A DNA stretch of 7,008 nucleotides from contig JAIROB010000204.1 in NCBI GenBank assembly GCA_031257695.1, positions 1-7,008 on the forward strand, given 5' to 3'. The stretch comes from Treponema sp. (GTDB taxonomy: Bacteria > Spirochaetota > Spirochaetia > Treponematales > Breznakiellaceae). Positions 6,936 through 7,008 of this stretch are shown here, in pieces; within the stretch, counting starts at the first letter, position 1; every line of letters starts with the position of its first letter. Position numbers and translations under genes: made by a program. The notes below the pieces were generated by a model. That model did not search any database and was not told the DNA's origin. It was given only the letters and a program-made list of their open reading frames with translations.

Positions 6936-7008
6936 TCACTTGCCTGTAGAGTCCGCTTCCGCAGCCCCGCTCTGCGGGTCTGCTCCGCGGGGAATTCCAG
7001 AGAGTTCG
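6936..7008 (-). CDS. Possible 3' end of an unidentified upstream gene
   Basis: One minus-strand frame enters from the right edge and ends at TGA (6938-6936). It gives 23 residues reading ELSGIPRGADPQSGAAEADS then TGK, a hydrophilic Ala/Gly-rich tail of the kind often seen at protein C-termini. The other two minus-strand frames are also open here because the DNA is GC-rich, so the frame is not proven. I do not recognise a family. The strand matches the operon, but the promoter at 6768-6796 separates the two units. Confidence 0.25.
   Translation of the reverse strand, partial: ELSGIPRGADPQSGAAEADSTGK

Noticed and set aside
6867..7008. Plus-strand frame open from ATG 6867 to the window edge
   Set aside because: No ribosome site precedes the ATG, the translation is Arg-rich without family likeness, and openness is expected in such GC-rich DNA.

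Overview
The window holds the first part of the conserved bacterial ribosomal-protein/RNA-polymerase operon. All of it is read from the minus strand, so it runs right to left. Transcription order is: promoter, tRNA-Thr(GGU), rpmG (L33), tRNA-Trp(CCA), a 276-nt structured repeat region, secE, nusG, rplK (L11), rplA (L1), rplJ (L10), rplL (L7/L12), then rpoB, which runs off the left edge after 982 codons. The sequence looks GC-rich by eye. L11, L10 and the RpoB rifampicin region (with Asn where E. coli has Ser531) point to a spirochaete, most likely a Treponema-type lineage. I cannot name the species. The long plus-strand reading frames opposite rpoB, rplA and rplK are shadows of the real genes.

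Region by region. 6936-7008 may hold the 3' tail of an unrelated gene, and 6797-6935 shows no convincing gene. 6768-6796 is a good promoter with a perfect TTGACA. 6391-6738 is a mixed tRNA/mRNA block: two tRNAs flank rpmG with gaps of only 16 and 12 nt, so tRNA processing probably sets the ends of the rpmG message. 6115-6390, between tRNA-Trp and secE, is non-coding. It holds two copies of a roughly 89-bp repeat, one of which overlaps the 3' end of tRNA-Trp, and a cluster of hairpins between them. 5362-6114 encodes the translocase subunit SecE and the transcription factor NusG. 3073-5253 encodes four ribosomal proteins of the L1 stalk and the GTPase-associated centre. 1-2946 is rpoB, preceded by a terminator-like hairpin that is a likely attenuator.

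Together these genes supply ribosome parts (L33, L11, L1, L10, L7/L12), two tRNAs, a translocon subunit, an elongation factor and the RNA polymerase beta subunit. This allows translation, secretion and transcription capacity to be adjusted together. The core genes are ordinary. The least expected part is the tRNA-Trp/secE spacer. An inverted copy of the tRNA-Trp 3' end lies just downstream of the tRNA and can form an 18-bp RNA helix with it, and a second repeat copy carries a tRNA 3'-end mimic that could pair with the first.
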